Source: Pseudomonas fluorescens (GTDB lineage Bacteria > Pseudomonadota > Gammaproteobacteria > Pseudomonadales > Pseudomonadaceae). From it: 64,000 nucleotides of DNA. Both the position numbers and the translations under genes were made by a program. The DNA is taken from the NCBI RefSeq assembly GCF_902497775.2, contig NZ_OZ024668.1, positions 2,007,826-2,071,825 on the forward strand, in the 5' to 3' direction. A model generated the notes under the pieces. That model saw only the letters and a list, made by a program, of their open reading frames with translations. It did no database searches and was not told the origin of the DNA. Below, in pieces: positions 23,242-32,896 of this stretch (the first letter of the stretch is position 1; each line of letters opens with the position of its first letter).

Positions 23242-24735
23242 ATGAGCAGCATTCACGAACAGGCCATGCAATATATTTATCAACAAGTGTTGCAGCGCTT
23301 GCTGGAACACTTGTCACAAGCCCAGCGGGCGTCGTTGCAACTGCTGATACAGCGCTTGATCGTCGCAGCGGGTGGCATCGAGCGCATTGGCGGATTCAGG
23401 TTGATGTTCACCCAGGATGGCAGCCAGAACGCCAGCCATGCACTGGCCTGCCTGCGGGCGGCGCAGTTGAGCATTGCTGCGCGTGCGCCTGGCACTTTTC
23501 AGTTGCGCGTGGCGGTGGTTCGTCAGCCAGGCATGAGCACCACCGCCTTGAGCAACATCGAGCAGGGCTTTGCGGCGTTGTTCCTGCATGATGATCCCCG
23601 GGTTGAACTGTTGATGCTGGTCGATCAGCAGTTGCTGCCTTTTGACAGCCGCTACACGCCGTCCACCAGTCAGCGGCAGGCCGAACGTCACGAACTGCTG
23701 TTGTTCGGTCACTTGCTGGCAGGGGTGCCCCGTGCAGGTTTTGGCAGCCATGGGTACTTGCGCCTGGCCGAGCTGTGCCGTCAGGCCCTTGGCTGGCGTG
23801 GCGGTGTGGATGCCATCATCAGCGCCCGGCCGTTGCCTGAGCGCAGGCGCTACCTGGCCTGGAGCCGCAGGGCGCTGCGCGAGGAAGACCTGCTGAGCAT
23901 CAGGCCCATCCACAGTTGCGCCGCCTCGCTGTGTGAGGGCCTGAGCGAACTGCGGCGCCGCTACCTGGAGCAGCTGTACGGCCAGACAGCAACCATCACC
24001 TCGCCAGCAATCGGCGACGTGTGTGTGCCGGCGATGCGTTTCATCACCATCGATGATCTGGTTCACGACCCCGAAGTGCCTTATGACGAGCGCTTGAACC
24101 GCTTTCTGGGCTGTCGCTTTGATGAGCAGTACTTCGCCTGTGAGCGTTCAGGCACGGCCAACCCGTTGTTGCTGGCGCACCTGAGCGGGCTGCATGCGCA
24201 GTTCATCGAAGACAGCGACTACCGCGAAGGTGTCGATGCCTACCTGCGCCAGGCCAAGTTGCTGATGCAGCGCAACGGCCTGCCGCGTCCTGTGCAGTTA
24301 CGTGTACTGGGGCGCTGGCAGAACGCTGAGCAGCTGCAGCAACGCCGGGCCCAGGCCAGTGAGTTTGCCTTGCAGGCCTATGGCCTGAGCGAGGCGCAAC
24401 TGGTCTGCCAGCTGTTTGCACCATTCGTCTCCCGTGGCCTGCGGCTCGAGGTGTTTCTGCGTCGCTGCCACCCCGGCATGCTGGTGGCGTTGCCTTATCT
24501 GCACAAGGCGTTGCAGCAGTTGCCCGCGCCTGAACCGGTGGTGCAATGGATGGTCGATATCAGTGGCCTGAGCTTGCCACTGCTGCAGATGCTCTATCAG
24601 CGTGAGCCGCAGCGCTGTGCCCGGCCGCGTTCGCTGTTGGCACGAATTCAAGGCCGCGGCGCGGACCTGCAACACCTGCGCCTGGCGCCGACGGCAGGGT
24701 CCTGGCTTGAGGCCGAGCAGCCTGGCGGCCATTGA
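23242..24735 (+). CDS. Hypothetical protein, 497 aa, co-transcribed with MocR-like regulator
   Basis: The frame opens at ATG 23242 (MSSIHEQAMQYIYQQVLQRL) without a strong ribosome site and ends in TGA that overlaps the start of the next gene (TGATG). The protein is soluble, rich in Leu, Arg and Gln and largely alpha-helical in appearance. It has no signal peptide, membrane span, Walker motif or obvious catalytic signature. Landmarks are GGIERIGGFRLMFTQDGSQN near residue 45 and AMRFITIDDLVHDPEVPYDE in the middle. I do not recognise the family. The overlap with a regulator gene suggests joint function, for instance as a partner or sensor protein. Confidence 0.7.
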   Translation: MSSIHEQAMQYIYQQVLQRLLEHLSQAQRASLQLLIQRLIVAAGGIERIGGFRLMFTQDGSQNASHALACLRAAQLSIAARAPGTFQLRVAVVRQPGMSTTALSNIEQGFAALFLHDDPRVELLMLVDQQLLPFDSRYTPSTSQRQAERHELLLFGHLLAGVPRAGFGSHGYLRLAELCRQALGWRGGVDAIISARPLPERRRYLAWSRRALREEDLLSIRPIHSCAASLCEGLSELRRRYLEQLYGQTATITSPAIGDVCVPAMRFITIDDLVHDPEVPYDERLNRFLGCRFDEQYFACERSGTANPLLLAHLSGLHAQFIEDSDYREGVDAYLRQAKLLMQRNGLPRPVQLRVLGRWQNAEQLQQRRAQASEFALQAYGLSEAQLVCQLFAPFVSRGLRLEVFLRRCHPGMLVALPYLHKALQQLPAPEPVVQWMVDISGLSLPLLQMLYQREPQRCARPRSLLARIQGRGADLQHLRLAPTAGSWLEAEQPGGH

Positions 24736-26138
24736 TGAAAGCTGCGCAGCATGGCGAGTTTGCCTATCGGGCGGTTTACCGTTACCTGGTCGAACTGATT
24801 GCCCAGATGGCCCCGGGCAGTCACAACAAGCTGCCTTCGCTGCGTGACCTTGCCCAACGCCTCGACGTGTCGATTTCCACGGTGCAGTACGCCTATTCAT
24901 TGCTCGAGCACGAGGGCCGGGTACAGCCGGTGCCCAAGTCCGGCTACTTCGCCAAGGTGCCGGCAGTGGTCGGTCAGCCGCGCAGTGGCGGTGATTTGCT
25001 ACAGGACCTGCAGGAGCATGTCAGCTCGCCGCAAATGCTGGTGCTCAGCGGCGGTCAGGCGCAAGCCCTGCAATCGCTGGAGGCAACGCTGCTGGGTATC
25101 GAGCGCCAATTGTTGCGCCAGTATCCGCGTCTTGCCGGTGCGCCTCAGCCTTGGGGTGATCTGGAACTGCGCACGGCCCTGGCGGCGCGCTATACCCGCT
25201 CGGCGCAGCTGTACTGGAGTGCCGAGGACGTCTACCTGGCGCTGGATGTACGCTCATTGCTGGAGACCACACTGGCGGCCCTTGAGCTGCACAACAGTGC
25301 GGTACTGGTGACCACACCTTGTTCCTGGCGCTTGTTGCGGGTGTTTCAGGCGGCGCGGATCCGGGTGATTGAACTGCCTTTGGACCCTCAAGGTGGGCTG
25401 GACCTGGAGCATGCCGCCCGGCTGCTGCGTGAAGAGCCCGTGCGCCTGGCCATGCTGTCATCACGCTTGAGCGTCCCGCAGGGCAGCCTGATGCCGGAGG
25501 CCGACCGCAAAGCCCTGGCACAACTGCTCGATTTGCACGGGGTGTGGCTATTGGAGAACGACCTGGAGGCCGAGTTGTGCTTCCAGCCTGCGGCTTCAGG
25601 CTATTTGCGTGAGCTGGTCGACCCGCAGCGGTTGCTGGTGTTTTCTTCGCTGGAGCGCAGTGTCGGCGCCGAGGCGCCTTACGCCTACTTGCTGTCACGG
25701 CACTGGCAGGGAGCCTTGCACCGGCAGTTTCTGTTGCGCGGTTTTCGCTTGCCGCCTTTGCGCCAACAGGCGGTAGCCCGTTTGTACAGCAAGGGGCGTA
25801 TCGACCTGCACCTGCAGCAACTGCGCGTGCGTTTGCACGAGCGCCTGAGTCACCTGTACCAGCTGATGCAGCTGTACCTGGGGAGCCAACTGGAGTTCCA
25901 GATGCCGGCGGGCGGCGCCTGTATCTGGGCGCGGGTGCGCGCGCCGGTGGACACCCGGCCGCTGTTCCATCGCTTGCTGCAGCAAGGCCTGGTCATTGCC
26001 CCGGGCGAACTGTTCAGCCTGCGCGGCGACTTTCGCCAGCATCTGCGCCTGGGCTGGCCAGTGGGGCCGCAAGGCGACCTGCAGTACGGCCTGAACGTCC
26101 TCAGTGACGAGCTGCGGCGCAGCCAAAAGGCGCGCTGA
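24735..26138 (+). CDS. MocR-like (GntR-aminotransferase fusion) regulator with degenerate PLP site
   Basis: ATG 24735 lies in TGATG with the upstream stop. 467 residues. N-terminal GntR winged helix: YRYLVELIAQMAPGSHNKLP, LRDLAQRLDVSISTVQYAYS, LLEHEGRVQPVPKSGYF. The rest is an aminotransferase class I fold (LEATLLGIERQLLRQYPRLA, PQGSLMPEADRKALAQLLD, WLLENDLEAEL). At the place where MocR proteins carry the PLP lysine (normally S-x-S-K-T), the sequence reads FSSLERSVGAEAPYAYL, so the lysine seems replaced by Arg308. It may therefore not bind PLP covalently. It is coupled to the unrecognised 497-residue protein. Confidence 0.8.
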   Translation: MKAAQHGEFAYRAVYRYLVELIAQMAPGSHNKLPSLRDLAQRLDVSISTVQYAYSLLEHEGRVQPVPKSGYFAKVPAVVGQPRSGGDLLQDLQEHVSSPQMLVLSGGQAQALQSLEATLLGIERQLLRQYPRLAGAPQPWGDLELRTALAARYTRSAQLYWSAEDVYLALDVRSLLETTLAALELHNSAVLVTTPCSWRLLRVFQAARIRVIELPLDPQGGLDLEHAARLLREEPVRLAMLSSRLSVPQGSLMPEADRKALAQLLDLHGVWLLENDLEAELCFQPAASGYLRELVDPQRLLVFSSLERSVGAEAPYAYLLSRHWQGALHRQFLLRGFRLPPLRQQAVARLYSKGRIDLHLQQLRVRLHERLSHLYQLMQLYLGSQLEFQMPAGGACIWARVRAPVDTRPLFHRLLQQGLVIAPGELFSLRGDFRQHLRLGWPVGPQGDLQYGLNVLSDELRRSQKAR

Positions 26139-26149
26139 TGTCGCGGGCG

Positions 26150-27034
26150 TCAGCGGCGCAGTGTCGCGCAATAATCCTGTTCGGGTTGCGCGGCGGTGTA
26201 CCAGACAAAATCCGCGCTTTGCGCGCTGACGGTCTTGCCGACCTCGGCCAGAATCAGCACCAGGTTGCCGTCAGGCTGCCCCAGGTCGGCCAGGTGCAGC
26301 GGTACGCCCAGGTCCTTGCGTACATGGAATGCACCGGCCAGCAACAGCGCCGGGCCGGGCGCGGCCAGCAGGCGTTCGGCCATACGCCGGTCGCGTTGTT
26401 GCTGCACCGCCAGCATGGCCGGCATCTGCGACTCGGGCAGCAAGCCGCAGTGGGACGTGCGAATGTCATCGAGCAGGCTGTCTTGCACCTGTGCGGTGGT
26501 GGAGGCGCGGCCTTCGAGCACAGGGCGCTGGGTGTAGATCTGTCTGAGCTGCGCGCGGTCGAGGTTGGCGGCCAGCAGGGGGTAGGGCTGGCGCAGGGCA
26601 TAGGTCACCAGCGGCCCGTACAGCCCCCAGCTCCAGCCGGTTTGCCAGGCCAGCGCGTCAATCAGGTCGGCCGTTGGCTGAGCTGCGCGTGACGCGGCCT
26701 GGGCGGCATCGACCCGGGTTTGCTGGTCGGGGTTGAGCATCTCCATCAGCAGGCTGCCTTGCGTGCGCCGGGCTGCCAGTTCGCGCAGCAGCCACAGTTG
26801 CAGGACATGATGGTCAGGGTTGTCGTGTTGCTCGCCCACCAGTACCCGTGGTGCAGTTGCCAGCCGCTCGAGCAGTTGCTGCGGGGAAAGGGTGCGGCCG
26901 CTGGCCAGTTCGCGGATCACGCCAAGGTCGGCGTGGTCGCGCCCCAGGGGAGCTATCGGGGCCGGTGGTGGCAGCACCTGATGGGATTGGCAGGCCGTCA
27001 GCAGGCCGATCATGCACAGCAGCAGTACGCGCAT
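26150..27034 (-). CDS. ChaN family (haem-binding uptake, Tiki-like) lipoprotein
   Basis: 294 residues starting with a lipoprotein signal MRVLLLCMIGLLTAC (lipobox LTAC, Cys15). The hallmark of the ChaN/DUF399 family is near the N-terminus: RVLVGEQHDNPDHHVLQLWL, with the E and H residues of the Tiki/EreA-like metal site. LLAGAFHVRKDLGVPLHL is the conserved C-terminal histidine block. Campylobacter ChaN binds haem; the general role in Pseudomonas is uncertain. It is transcribed divergently from the FAN1 gene. Confidence 0.82.
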   Translation of the reverse strand: MRVLLLCMIGLLTACQSHQVLPPPAPIAPLGRDHADLGVIRELASGRTLSPQQLLERLATAPRVLVGEQHDNPDHHVLQLWLLRELAARRTQGSLLMEMLNPDQQTRVDAAQAASRAAQPTADLIDALAWQTGWSWGLYGPLVTYALRQPYPLLAANLDRAQLRQIYTQRPVLEGRASTTAQVQDSLLDDIRTSHCGLLPESQMPAMLAVQQQRDRRMAERLLAAPGPALLLAGAFHVRKDLGVPLHLADLGQPDGNLVLILAEVGKTVSAQSADFVWYTAAQPEQDYCATLRR

Positions 27035-27155
27035 CGGATTTCCTTGTCGTCACGGAGTAGTCGCTTGCAAGAGCCTACGTTGGTCGCGTGCAGGTTGCCA
27101 GACAGAGGGGTCTGTATGTATAACCAGTGCTCCAGCCGCCAGCCTGTATTGTCCC

Positions 27156-28799
27156 GTGATCGCCCATTCCGTCGACGACCCGTTCTATTACCTGCACAAC
27201 TTCCAGCAAGTGCTCGACTGGATCGAGCTGCGTTATGCCGACCTGCTCGACGCCCAGGAGCAGGCCTTCATCGGCCAGTTCCGGCAGCAGCCCCAAGCCA
27301 CTCGGGCCTTGCTGGTGCGCATGGTGATGCGCAAGGGCCTGCTGTTTCGCCCGAGCAAGCTCGAGTACGCCGAAATCGGCTCGACCCAGGCGGCCTTGGC
27401 GCCACTGCTGGCACTGGGCTGGGTAGTCGATGACAGCCCGTTGAGCCTTGAGCAGCTGTTTCACCTGTTGCGCAAGGACGAACTGGCCAAGGGCTTTGCC
27501 GACCGGCTCGAGCGGCCGCGGGCGGCCAAGGGTGAACTACTGGCCCAGTTGCAGGCGCTTGAGCTGCAACCGCGGCCGTTGCAGCAATGGTTGCCGGGCT
27601 TCGGCGAGCCGATCATCGAATTGCGCCTGCAGGCCTTGTGTGACCGCCTGCGCCTGCTGTTTTTCGGCAACCTGTACCAGGACTGGTCGGAGTTCGTGCT
27701 GGCCGACCTTGGCCTGCTGCGCTACGAGCAAGTAGCCTTCAGTGACGATTCGCGGGCCTTGCGCAAGCGTAGCGATATCGAGGTGGCGCTGGCCTTGCAC
27801 CAGTGCGCCGAGCTGCTGGAGCAGGGCGTGGCGCTGGAACAGGTGGTCGAGCACATTGAGTGTCTGGACAGCGACAACCCCTGGCTGCTGCGTCGGCGTT
27901 CAAGGCTGCTGTATCAGCTCGGCCAGCACAGTGAGCGTCTTGGCGACTGGCCGCTGGCTTTGCGCATCTACCCGCGTAGCCAGCATCCGCAGGCGCGCAT
28001 CCGTCATGTGCGGGTGCTGGAGCGTAGCGAACAGTGGTCGGCGGCGCTCGAGCTGGCTTCACACATTGCTCGGCAACCGGCCAATGGCCTTGAAGTCCAG
28101 GCCTTGGCGCGGATGTTGCCGCGCTTGCAGCGCAAACTGGGCGGGCCGCCGCAGCCTCGCCGGGCCAAGCCGCAGGTGAGCCTGGTCGAGTTGCAGTTGC
28201 CGGCCGAGCTGGCGGCCCTGGGGGTGGAGCAGGCCGTGCAACTGCACCTGGGGCAGGGTGGCGGGCAGGTGCATTATGTCGAGAACACCCTGTTCAACAG
28301 CCTGTTCGGCCTGCTGTGCTGGGAGGCGATATTCGCGCCGTTGCCGGGGGCGTTCTTCCACCCATTCCAGAGTGCGCCGCTGGATCTGCATGACGCCGAG
28401 TTTCATGGCCGGCGCAGCGAGCTGTTCGCGCGCTGCCTGGGGCAACTGGACGACGGCAGCTACCGGCAGACCATCCGCCGCCATTTCAGCAGCAGGCAGG
28501 GGCTGCAATCGCCTTTCGTCTACTGGCAGGTGCTCAGCGAAGAGTTGCTTGAACAAGCCCTGGCGTGCCTGCCCGCCGCGCACCTGAAAAGCTGCTTCGA
28601 GCGCCTGCTCGAAGATATCCAGGGTAATCGTTCGGGCATGCCCGACCTGATCCAGTTCTGGCCCGAACAACAGCGCTACCGCATGATCGAGGTCAAGGGC
28701 CCGGGCGATCGCCTGCAGGACAGCCAGTTGCGCTGGATCGAGTTCTGCGCCGGGCACGGCCTGCCGGTAGAAGTCTGCCACGTGCAATGGGCGCCATGA
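27156..28799 (+). CDS. FAN1-type VRR-NUC structure-specific nuclease
   Basis: The likely start is GTG 27156 (VIAHSVDDPFYYLHNFQQVL), where bacterial FAN1 proteins begin; the frame is open to 27012 but that part looks unrelated. About 547 residues. N-terminal helical region with VRMVMRKGLLFRPSKLEYAE, a central TPR-like region, and the C-terminal VRR-NUC domain GMPDLIQFWPEQQRYRMIEV, KGPGDRLQDSQLRWIEF, giving the PD...(E)VK and Q residues of the PD-(D/E)XK fold. FAN1 is a 5' flap endo/exonuclease that unhooks interstrand crosslinks. It overlaps the start of a helicase gene (ATGA), suggesting a joint DNA repair role. Confidence 0.88.
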   Translation: MIAHSVDDPFYYLHNFQQVLDWIELRYADLLDAQEQAFIGQFRQQPQATRALLVRMVMRKGLLFRPSKLEYAEIGSTQAALAPLLALGWVVDDSPLSLEQLFHLLRKDELAKGFADRLERPRAAKGELLAQLQALELQPRPLQQWLPGFGEPIIELRLQALCDRLRLLFFGNLYQDWSEFVLADLGLLRYEQVAFSDDSRALRKRSDIEVALALHQCAELLEQGVALEQVVEHIECLDSDNPWLLRRRSRLLYQLGQHSERLGDWPLALRIYPRSQHPQARIRHVRVLERSEQWSAALELASHIARQPANGLEVQALARMLPRLQRKLGGPPQPRRAKPQVSLVELQLPAELAALGVEQAVQLHLGQGGGQVHYVENTLFNSLFGLLCWEAIFAPLPGAFFHPFQSAPLDLHDAEFHGRRSELFARCLGQLDDGSYRQTIRRHFSSRQGLQSPFVYWQVLSEELLEQALACLPAAHLKSCFERLLEDIQGNRSGMPDLIQFWPEQQRYRMIEVKGPGDRLQDSQLRWIEFCAGHGLPVEVCHVQWAP

Positions 28800-31057
28800 G
28801 CTACCGCGTGGCAGTGCGGGCGTTGTGTGAGTTCAGTGCCAAGGTTGGCGACCTCGACCTGCGTTTCACCCCGTCGCCCACTGCCGAAGAGGGCATCAGC
28901 GGTCACCGGCGGGTAGTGGCCGGGCGGGGCGAGGGCTACGAGGCCGAAGTCAGCCTCGAAGGCCAGTACGCCACCTTGCAGGTGCGCGGCCGCGCCGACG
29001 GCTACGACTCGCGGCTCAATCGCCTCGAAGAAATCAAGACCTACCGTGGCGACCTGGCGCGCCAGCCCGACAACCACCGCCAACTGCACTGGGCCCAGGC
29101 CCGGGTCTACGGTTGGTTGCTGTGCCAGCAGCGCCAGTTGCCAGGGCTGTGCCTGGCGCTGGTGTACCTGAATGTCGACAGCGATGAACAGACGCTGATC
29201 GAAGAACAGCACAGTGCCCAGGCGCTTGAGCAGTTTTTCAATGCCCAGTGCGCGATCTTCCTGCACTGGGCCGAGCAGCAGATGCAGCGCCAGGCTTTGC
29301 GCAATCAAGGCTTGCAGGCCCTGGCATTTCCCCATGGGCAGTTTCGCCATGGCCAGCGCGAACTGGCCGAAACAGTCTACAAGGCGGTCAGCACTGGTCG
29401 CTGCCTGATGGCCCAGGCCACCACCGGTATCGGCAAAACTCTCGGCACCCTGTTCCCGCTGCTCAAGGCCATGGTCCCGCAGCAACTGGACAAGATCCTC
29501 TTCCTCACCGCCAAGACCCCCGGCCGCGCCCTGGGCCTGGAGGCGCTGCAGCAGGTGATGGCCAGCGGTACCCAACCGGCGCTGCGCAGCCTGGAGCTGG
29601 TGGCCCGCGACAAGTCTTGTGAATACCCGGGTACGGCCTGCCATGGCGACGCCTGCCCCTTGGCCAAGGGCTTTTACGACCGCCTGCCAGCGGCGCGTCA
29701 GGCCGCGCAAAGCGTCGCGGTGCTGGACAAGGCGGCACTGCGCGAGGTGGCCCTGGCCCATCAGGTCTGCCCCTATTACCTGGGCCAGGAGATGGCCCGT
29801 TGGGTCGATGTGCTGGTGGCCGACTACAACTATTACTTTGACCAGAGCGCCTTGCTGTTCGGTCTGGCCCAGGTCAACCAATGGCGCCTGGCGCTGCTGG
29901 TGGACGAGGCACACAACCTGGTCGAGCGGGCCCGGCAGATGTACAGCGCCAGCCTCGACCAGGGCCAGTTGCTGGCCCTGCGCAAACTCAAGCCCGCAGG
30001 CCTGAGCAGCGCCCTGGACCGCCTCAACCGCCAGTGGAATGCCCTGCACAAGGAGCAGGTGGCGCCTTACCGGGTGGTTGACGGCTTGCCAGACGCCTTG
30101 CTCAAGGCCTTGCAACAGTGCGTCGGGCGGATCCAGGAGCAACTCAACCAGACGCCGACGGGTATTGATCCGGCGCTGTTGCAGTTTTTTTTCCAGGCGT
30201 TGCAGTTCATTCGGGTCAGCGAGCTGTTCGATGAACACTTCCTGTTTGATATCAGCAAGCGCCCGGGCCCGGGCAAACGTGCCTTGTCGACCCTGTGCCT
30301 ACGCAATGTGGTGCCGGCGGCGCTGATCGGCCCACGGCTGGCGGCAGCGCGCAGCGCCACGCTGTTCTCCGCGACCCTAAGCCCGCGCCACTATTACGCC
30401 GACCTGCTCGGCATGCCGGCCGATTGCGCCTGGCTTGAGGTTGCTTCTCCCTTTGGCGCCGAGCAATTGCAGGTGCAGGTGATCAGCAGCGTCTCGACCC
30501 GCTATCAGCACCGGGAAGCCTCCCTGGCCCCGATCGTCGAGCTGATCGCGGGGCAATATGCTCGTGCGCCGGGCAACTACCTGGCGTTTTTCAGCAGCTT
30601 TGAGTACCTGCAGCAGGTCTCGGCCTTGTTGGCGGCACGCTATCCGGCCATCAGCCAGTGGAGCCAGGCACCGGGCATGGATGAGCAGCAGCGCCAGGGT
30701 TTTCTTGAACGTTTTGCGCCCGATGGCCAGGGCGTAGGCTTCGCCGTGCTGGGTGGGGCCTTTGCCGAAGGCGTCGATCTGCCGGGGACGCGCCTGATCG
30801 GTGCCTTCGTCGCTACCCTCGGGCTGCCCCAGGTCAATCCGGTCAACGAGCAGATCAAGCAGCGCATGGCCCGGCTGTTCAGCGCCGGGTTCGACTACAC
30901 CTACCTGTATCCCGGGGTGCAGAAGGTCATCCAGGCGGCAGGGCGGGTGATCCGCGGCACGGACGACCGAGGCACAGTGCTGCTGATCGATGACCGCTTC
31001 GCCGAAGCCCGTGTACAACGCATGTTTCCAAGCTGGTGGGCGCCCGAGCAGAAATAA
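28796..31057 (+). CDS. PD-(D/E)XK nuclease-XPD/DinG helicase fusion with Fe-S cysteines
   Basis: ATG 28796 overlaps the FAN1 stop (ATGA); 753 residues. Residues about 1-200 look like a RecB/Cas4-type nuclease: GRADGYDSRLNRLEEIKTYR gives D and E-x-K, and QARVYGWLL gives the Q-x3-Y motif. The helicase starts with Walker A TTGIGKTLGTLFP; four cysteines placed as in XPD/DinG iron-sulfur domains follow (KSCEYPGTACHGDACP and HQVCPYYL), then the DEAH box LLVDEAHN and motif VI VIQAAGRVIRG. XPD/DinG helicases move 5' to 3'. With FAN1 it would couple unwinding and nucleolysis of damaged DNA (inference). Confidence 0.88.
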   Translation: MSYRVAVRALCEFSAKVGDLDLRFTPSPTAEEGISGHRRVVAGRGEGYEAEVSLEGQYATLQVRGRADGYDSRLNRLEEIKTYRGDLARQPDNHRQLHWAQARVYGWLLCQQRQLPGLCLALVYLNVDSDEQTLIEEQHSAQALEQFFNAQCAIFLHWAEQQMQRQALRNQGLQALAFPHGQFRHGQRELAETVYKAVSTGRCLMAQATTGIGKTLGTLFPLLKAMVPQQLDKILFLTAKTPGRALGLEALQQVMASGTQPALRSLELVARDKSCEYPGTACHGDACPLAKGFYDRLPAARQAAQSVAVLDKAALREVALAHQVCPYYLGQEMARWVDVLVADYNYYFDQSALLFGLAQVNQWRLALLVDEAHNLVERARQMYSASLDQGQLLALRKLKPAGLSSALDRLNRQWNALHKEQVAPYRVVDGLPDALLKALQQCVGRIQEQLNQTPTGIDPALLQFFFQALQFIRVSELFDEHFLFDISKRPGPGKRALSTLCLRNVVPAALIGPRLAAARSATLFSATLSPRHYYADLLGMPADCAWLEVASPFGAEQLQVQVISSVSTRYQHREASLAPIVELIAGQYARAPGNYLAFFSSFEYLQQVSALLAARYPAISQWSQAPGMDEQQRQGFLERFAPDGQGVGFAVLGGAFAEGVDLPGTRLIGAFVATLGLPQVNPVNEQIKQRMARLFSAGFDYTYLYPGVQKVIQAAGRVIRGTDDRGTVLLIDDRFAEARVQRMFPSWWAPEQK

Positions 31058-31152
31058 TCGCGACCTTGGGGATAGCGGCAGTCGCTTGCTGGTCAAAGTG
31101 CCAGTAAACTGCGTGTCTTGATCATCCCGAACATCTTTTCTTGAGGTTATGC

Positions 31153-32790
31153 ATGAAGCTCAGTCCTTTGGCGGGCAAACCGGCCCCAGCCTCCGTGCTG
31201 GTGGATATCCCCCAACTGTTGACCGCCTATTACACCGGCCAGCCCGACGCCAGCATCGCCACCCAGCGTGTCGCCTTCGGCACTTCCGGGCACCGCGGCA
31301 GCTCTCTGGACCTGAGCTTCAACGAGAACCACGTGCTGGCCATCACCCAGGCCATCTGCCTGTACCGCCAGGCCAAGGGCATTGACGGCCCGCTGTTCAT
31401 CGGCGCCGATACCCACGCGCTGTCGACGCCGGCGGCGGCCAGTGCCCTGCAGGTGCTGGCGGCCAACGGCGTTGAGGTGATGCTGTCCAAGGACGACGAG
31501 TACACCCCGACTCCGGCCGTATCCCACGCCATCATCTGCTACAACCGCGGGCGCAGCAACGGGCTTGCCGACGGCATCGTCATCACCCCGTCGCACAACC
31601 CGCCGCAAAGTGGTGGCTTCAAGTACAACCCGCCCAATGGCGGCCCGGCCGACAGCGATGTCACCCAGTGGATCGAGGCCAAGGCCAATGAACTGCTGGC
31701 GGCGAATCTGCAAGGGGTGAAACGCATGGCCCACGAGCAGGCGCTCGCGGCCAGCACCACCCATCGCCACGATTATCTCGCCAGCTACGTTGCCGATCTG
31801 GAAAACGTCATCGACTTCGATGTGATCCGCAGCGCCAACCTGCGCCTGGGCGTCGACCCGTTGGGCGGGGCCGGCGTGCGCTACTGGTCGGCAATTGCCG
31901 AGCACTACAAGCTGAACCTGGAAGTGGTCAACACCGAGGTTGACCCGACCTTCCGCTTCATGTCGGTCGACTGGGACGGGCAGATCCGCATGGACCCATC
32001 CTCGCCGTACGCCATGCAGGGCCTGATCGGCCTGCGCGAGCGCTTTGACGTGGCCTTTGCCTGTGACCCGGACCATGACCGCCACGGCATCGTCACCCAG
32101 AATGGCCTGCTGGCACCGAACAACTACCTGGCGGTGGCTATCGATTACCTGTTCCAGCACCGGCCGCAGTGGCGTGCGGATGCTGCCGTGGGCAAGACCG
32201 TGGTCAGCAGCGGCCTGATTGATCGCGTCACTGCGCGTCTGGGGCGTCGCCTGTATGAAGTACCGGTGGGCTTCAAGTTCTTTGCCGATGGCTTGTTCGA
32301 CGGCTCCCTGGGTTTTGGCGGTGAAGAGAGCGCCGGTGCATCGTTCTTGCGAAAAGACGGCAGCGTCTGGACCACCGACAAGGACGGCCTGATTCCGGCC
32401 TTGCTGGCGGCGGAAATCACCGCCCGCACCGGCCGCGACCCGAGCCAGGCCTATGCTGAACTGACCGCTGCGTTGGGCGAGCCATTCGCCACCCGCGTCG
32501 AGGCCAAGGCCAACCCGCAACAAAAGGCCCTGCTGAGCAAGCTGGCGCCTGAGCAGGTCAAGTCGACGACGCTCGCCGGCGAGCCGATCGAGCAGATCCT
32601 CAGCCATGCGCCGGGTAACAACCAGGCCATTGGCGGTCTCAAGGTAATGACCGCCAATGGCTGGTTCGCGGCGCGGCCGTCGGGTACCGAGGATATCTAC
32701 AAGATCTACGCCGAAAGCTTCATCGATGAAGCGCACCTGCAGCGCCTGGTGGCTGAAGCCCAGGAGCTGGTGGATGCGGCAATCGCCTGA
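31153..32790 (+). CDS. pgm: Phosphoglucomutase (alpha-D-glucose-1,6-bisphosphate dependent)
   Basis: ATG 31153 ([20 protein letters not shown]) with TTGAGG upstream; 545 residues, the normal length of the E. coli Pgm type. [10 protein letters not shown] near residue 45, catalytic phosphoserine in [19 protein letters not shown], metal-binding DPDHDRHG, sugar-binding [11 protein letters not shown] and phosphate-binding [15 protein letters not shown]. It interconverts glucose-1-phosphate and glucose-6-phosphate, feeding glycogen, trehalose and surface polysaccharide synthesis. Stands alone, with a REP element after it. Confidence 0.95.
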   Translation: MKLSPLAGKPAPASVLVDIPQLLTAYYTGQPDASIATQRVAFGTSGHRGSSLDLSFNENHVLAITQAICLYRQAKGIDGPLFIGADTHALSTPAAASALQVLAANGVEVMLSKDDEYTPTPAVSHAIICYNRGRSNGLADGIVITPSHNPPQSGGFKYNPPNGGPADSDVTQWIEAKANELLAANLQGVKRMAHEQALAASTTHRHDYLASYVADLENVIDFDVIRSANLRLGVDPLGGAGVRYWSAIAEHYKLNLEVVNTEVDPTFRFMSVDWDGQIRMDPSSPYAMQGLIGLRERFDVAFACDPDHDRHGIVTQNGLLAPNNYLAVAIDYLFQHRPQWRADAAVGKTVVSSGLIDRVTARLGRRLYEVPVGFKFFADGLFDGSLGFGGEESAGASFLRKDGSVWTTDKDGLIPALLAAEITARTGRDPSQAYAELTAALGEPFATRVEAKANPQQKALLSKLAPEQVKSTTLAGEPIEQILSHAPGNNQAIGGLKVMTANGWFAARPSGTEDIYKIYAESFIDEAHLQRLVAEAQELVDAAIA

Positions 32791-32799
32791 TCGCTAACC

Positions 32800-32878
32800 G
32801 CATCGCGGGTCAAGTCGGATCGCCGCACCGCCGCTCCCACAAGTACTGTGTACACTGTGGGAGCCGGCCTTGCCGGCG
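32800..32878. repeat. REP-like palindromic element between pgm and pirin
   Basis: Starts with the unit GCATCGCGGGTCAAGTCGG...CCGCTCCCAC (32800-32840), which also occurs, inverted and repeated, at 36317-36387. It contains GCTCCCACA (32833-32841) paired with TGTGGGAGC (32856-32864) and then GCCGGC-CTT-GCCGGC. Such REP structures are common after Pseudomonas genes; this one separates two convergent genes. Confidence 0.75.
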
Positions 32879-32896
32879 ATGGGCCGCATAGCGGCC

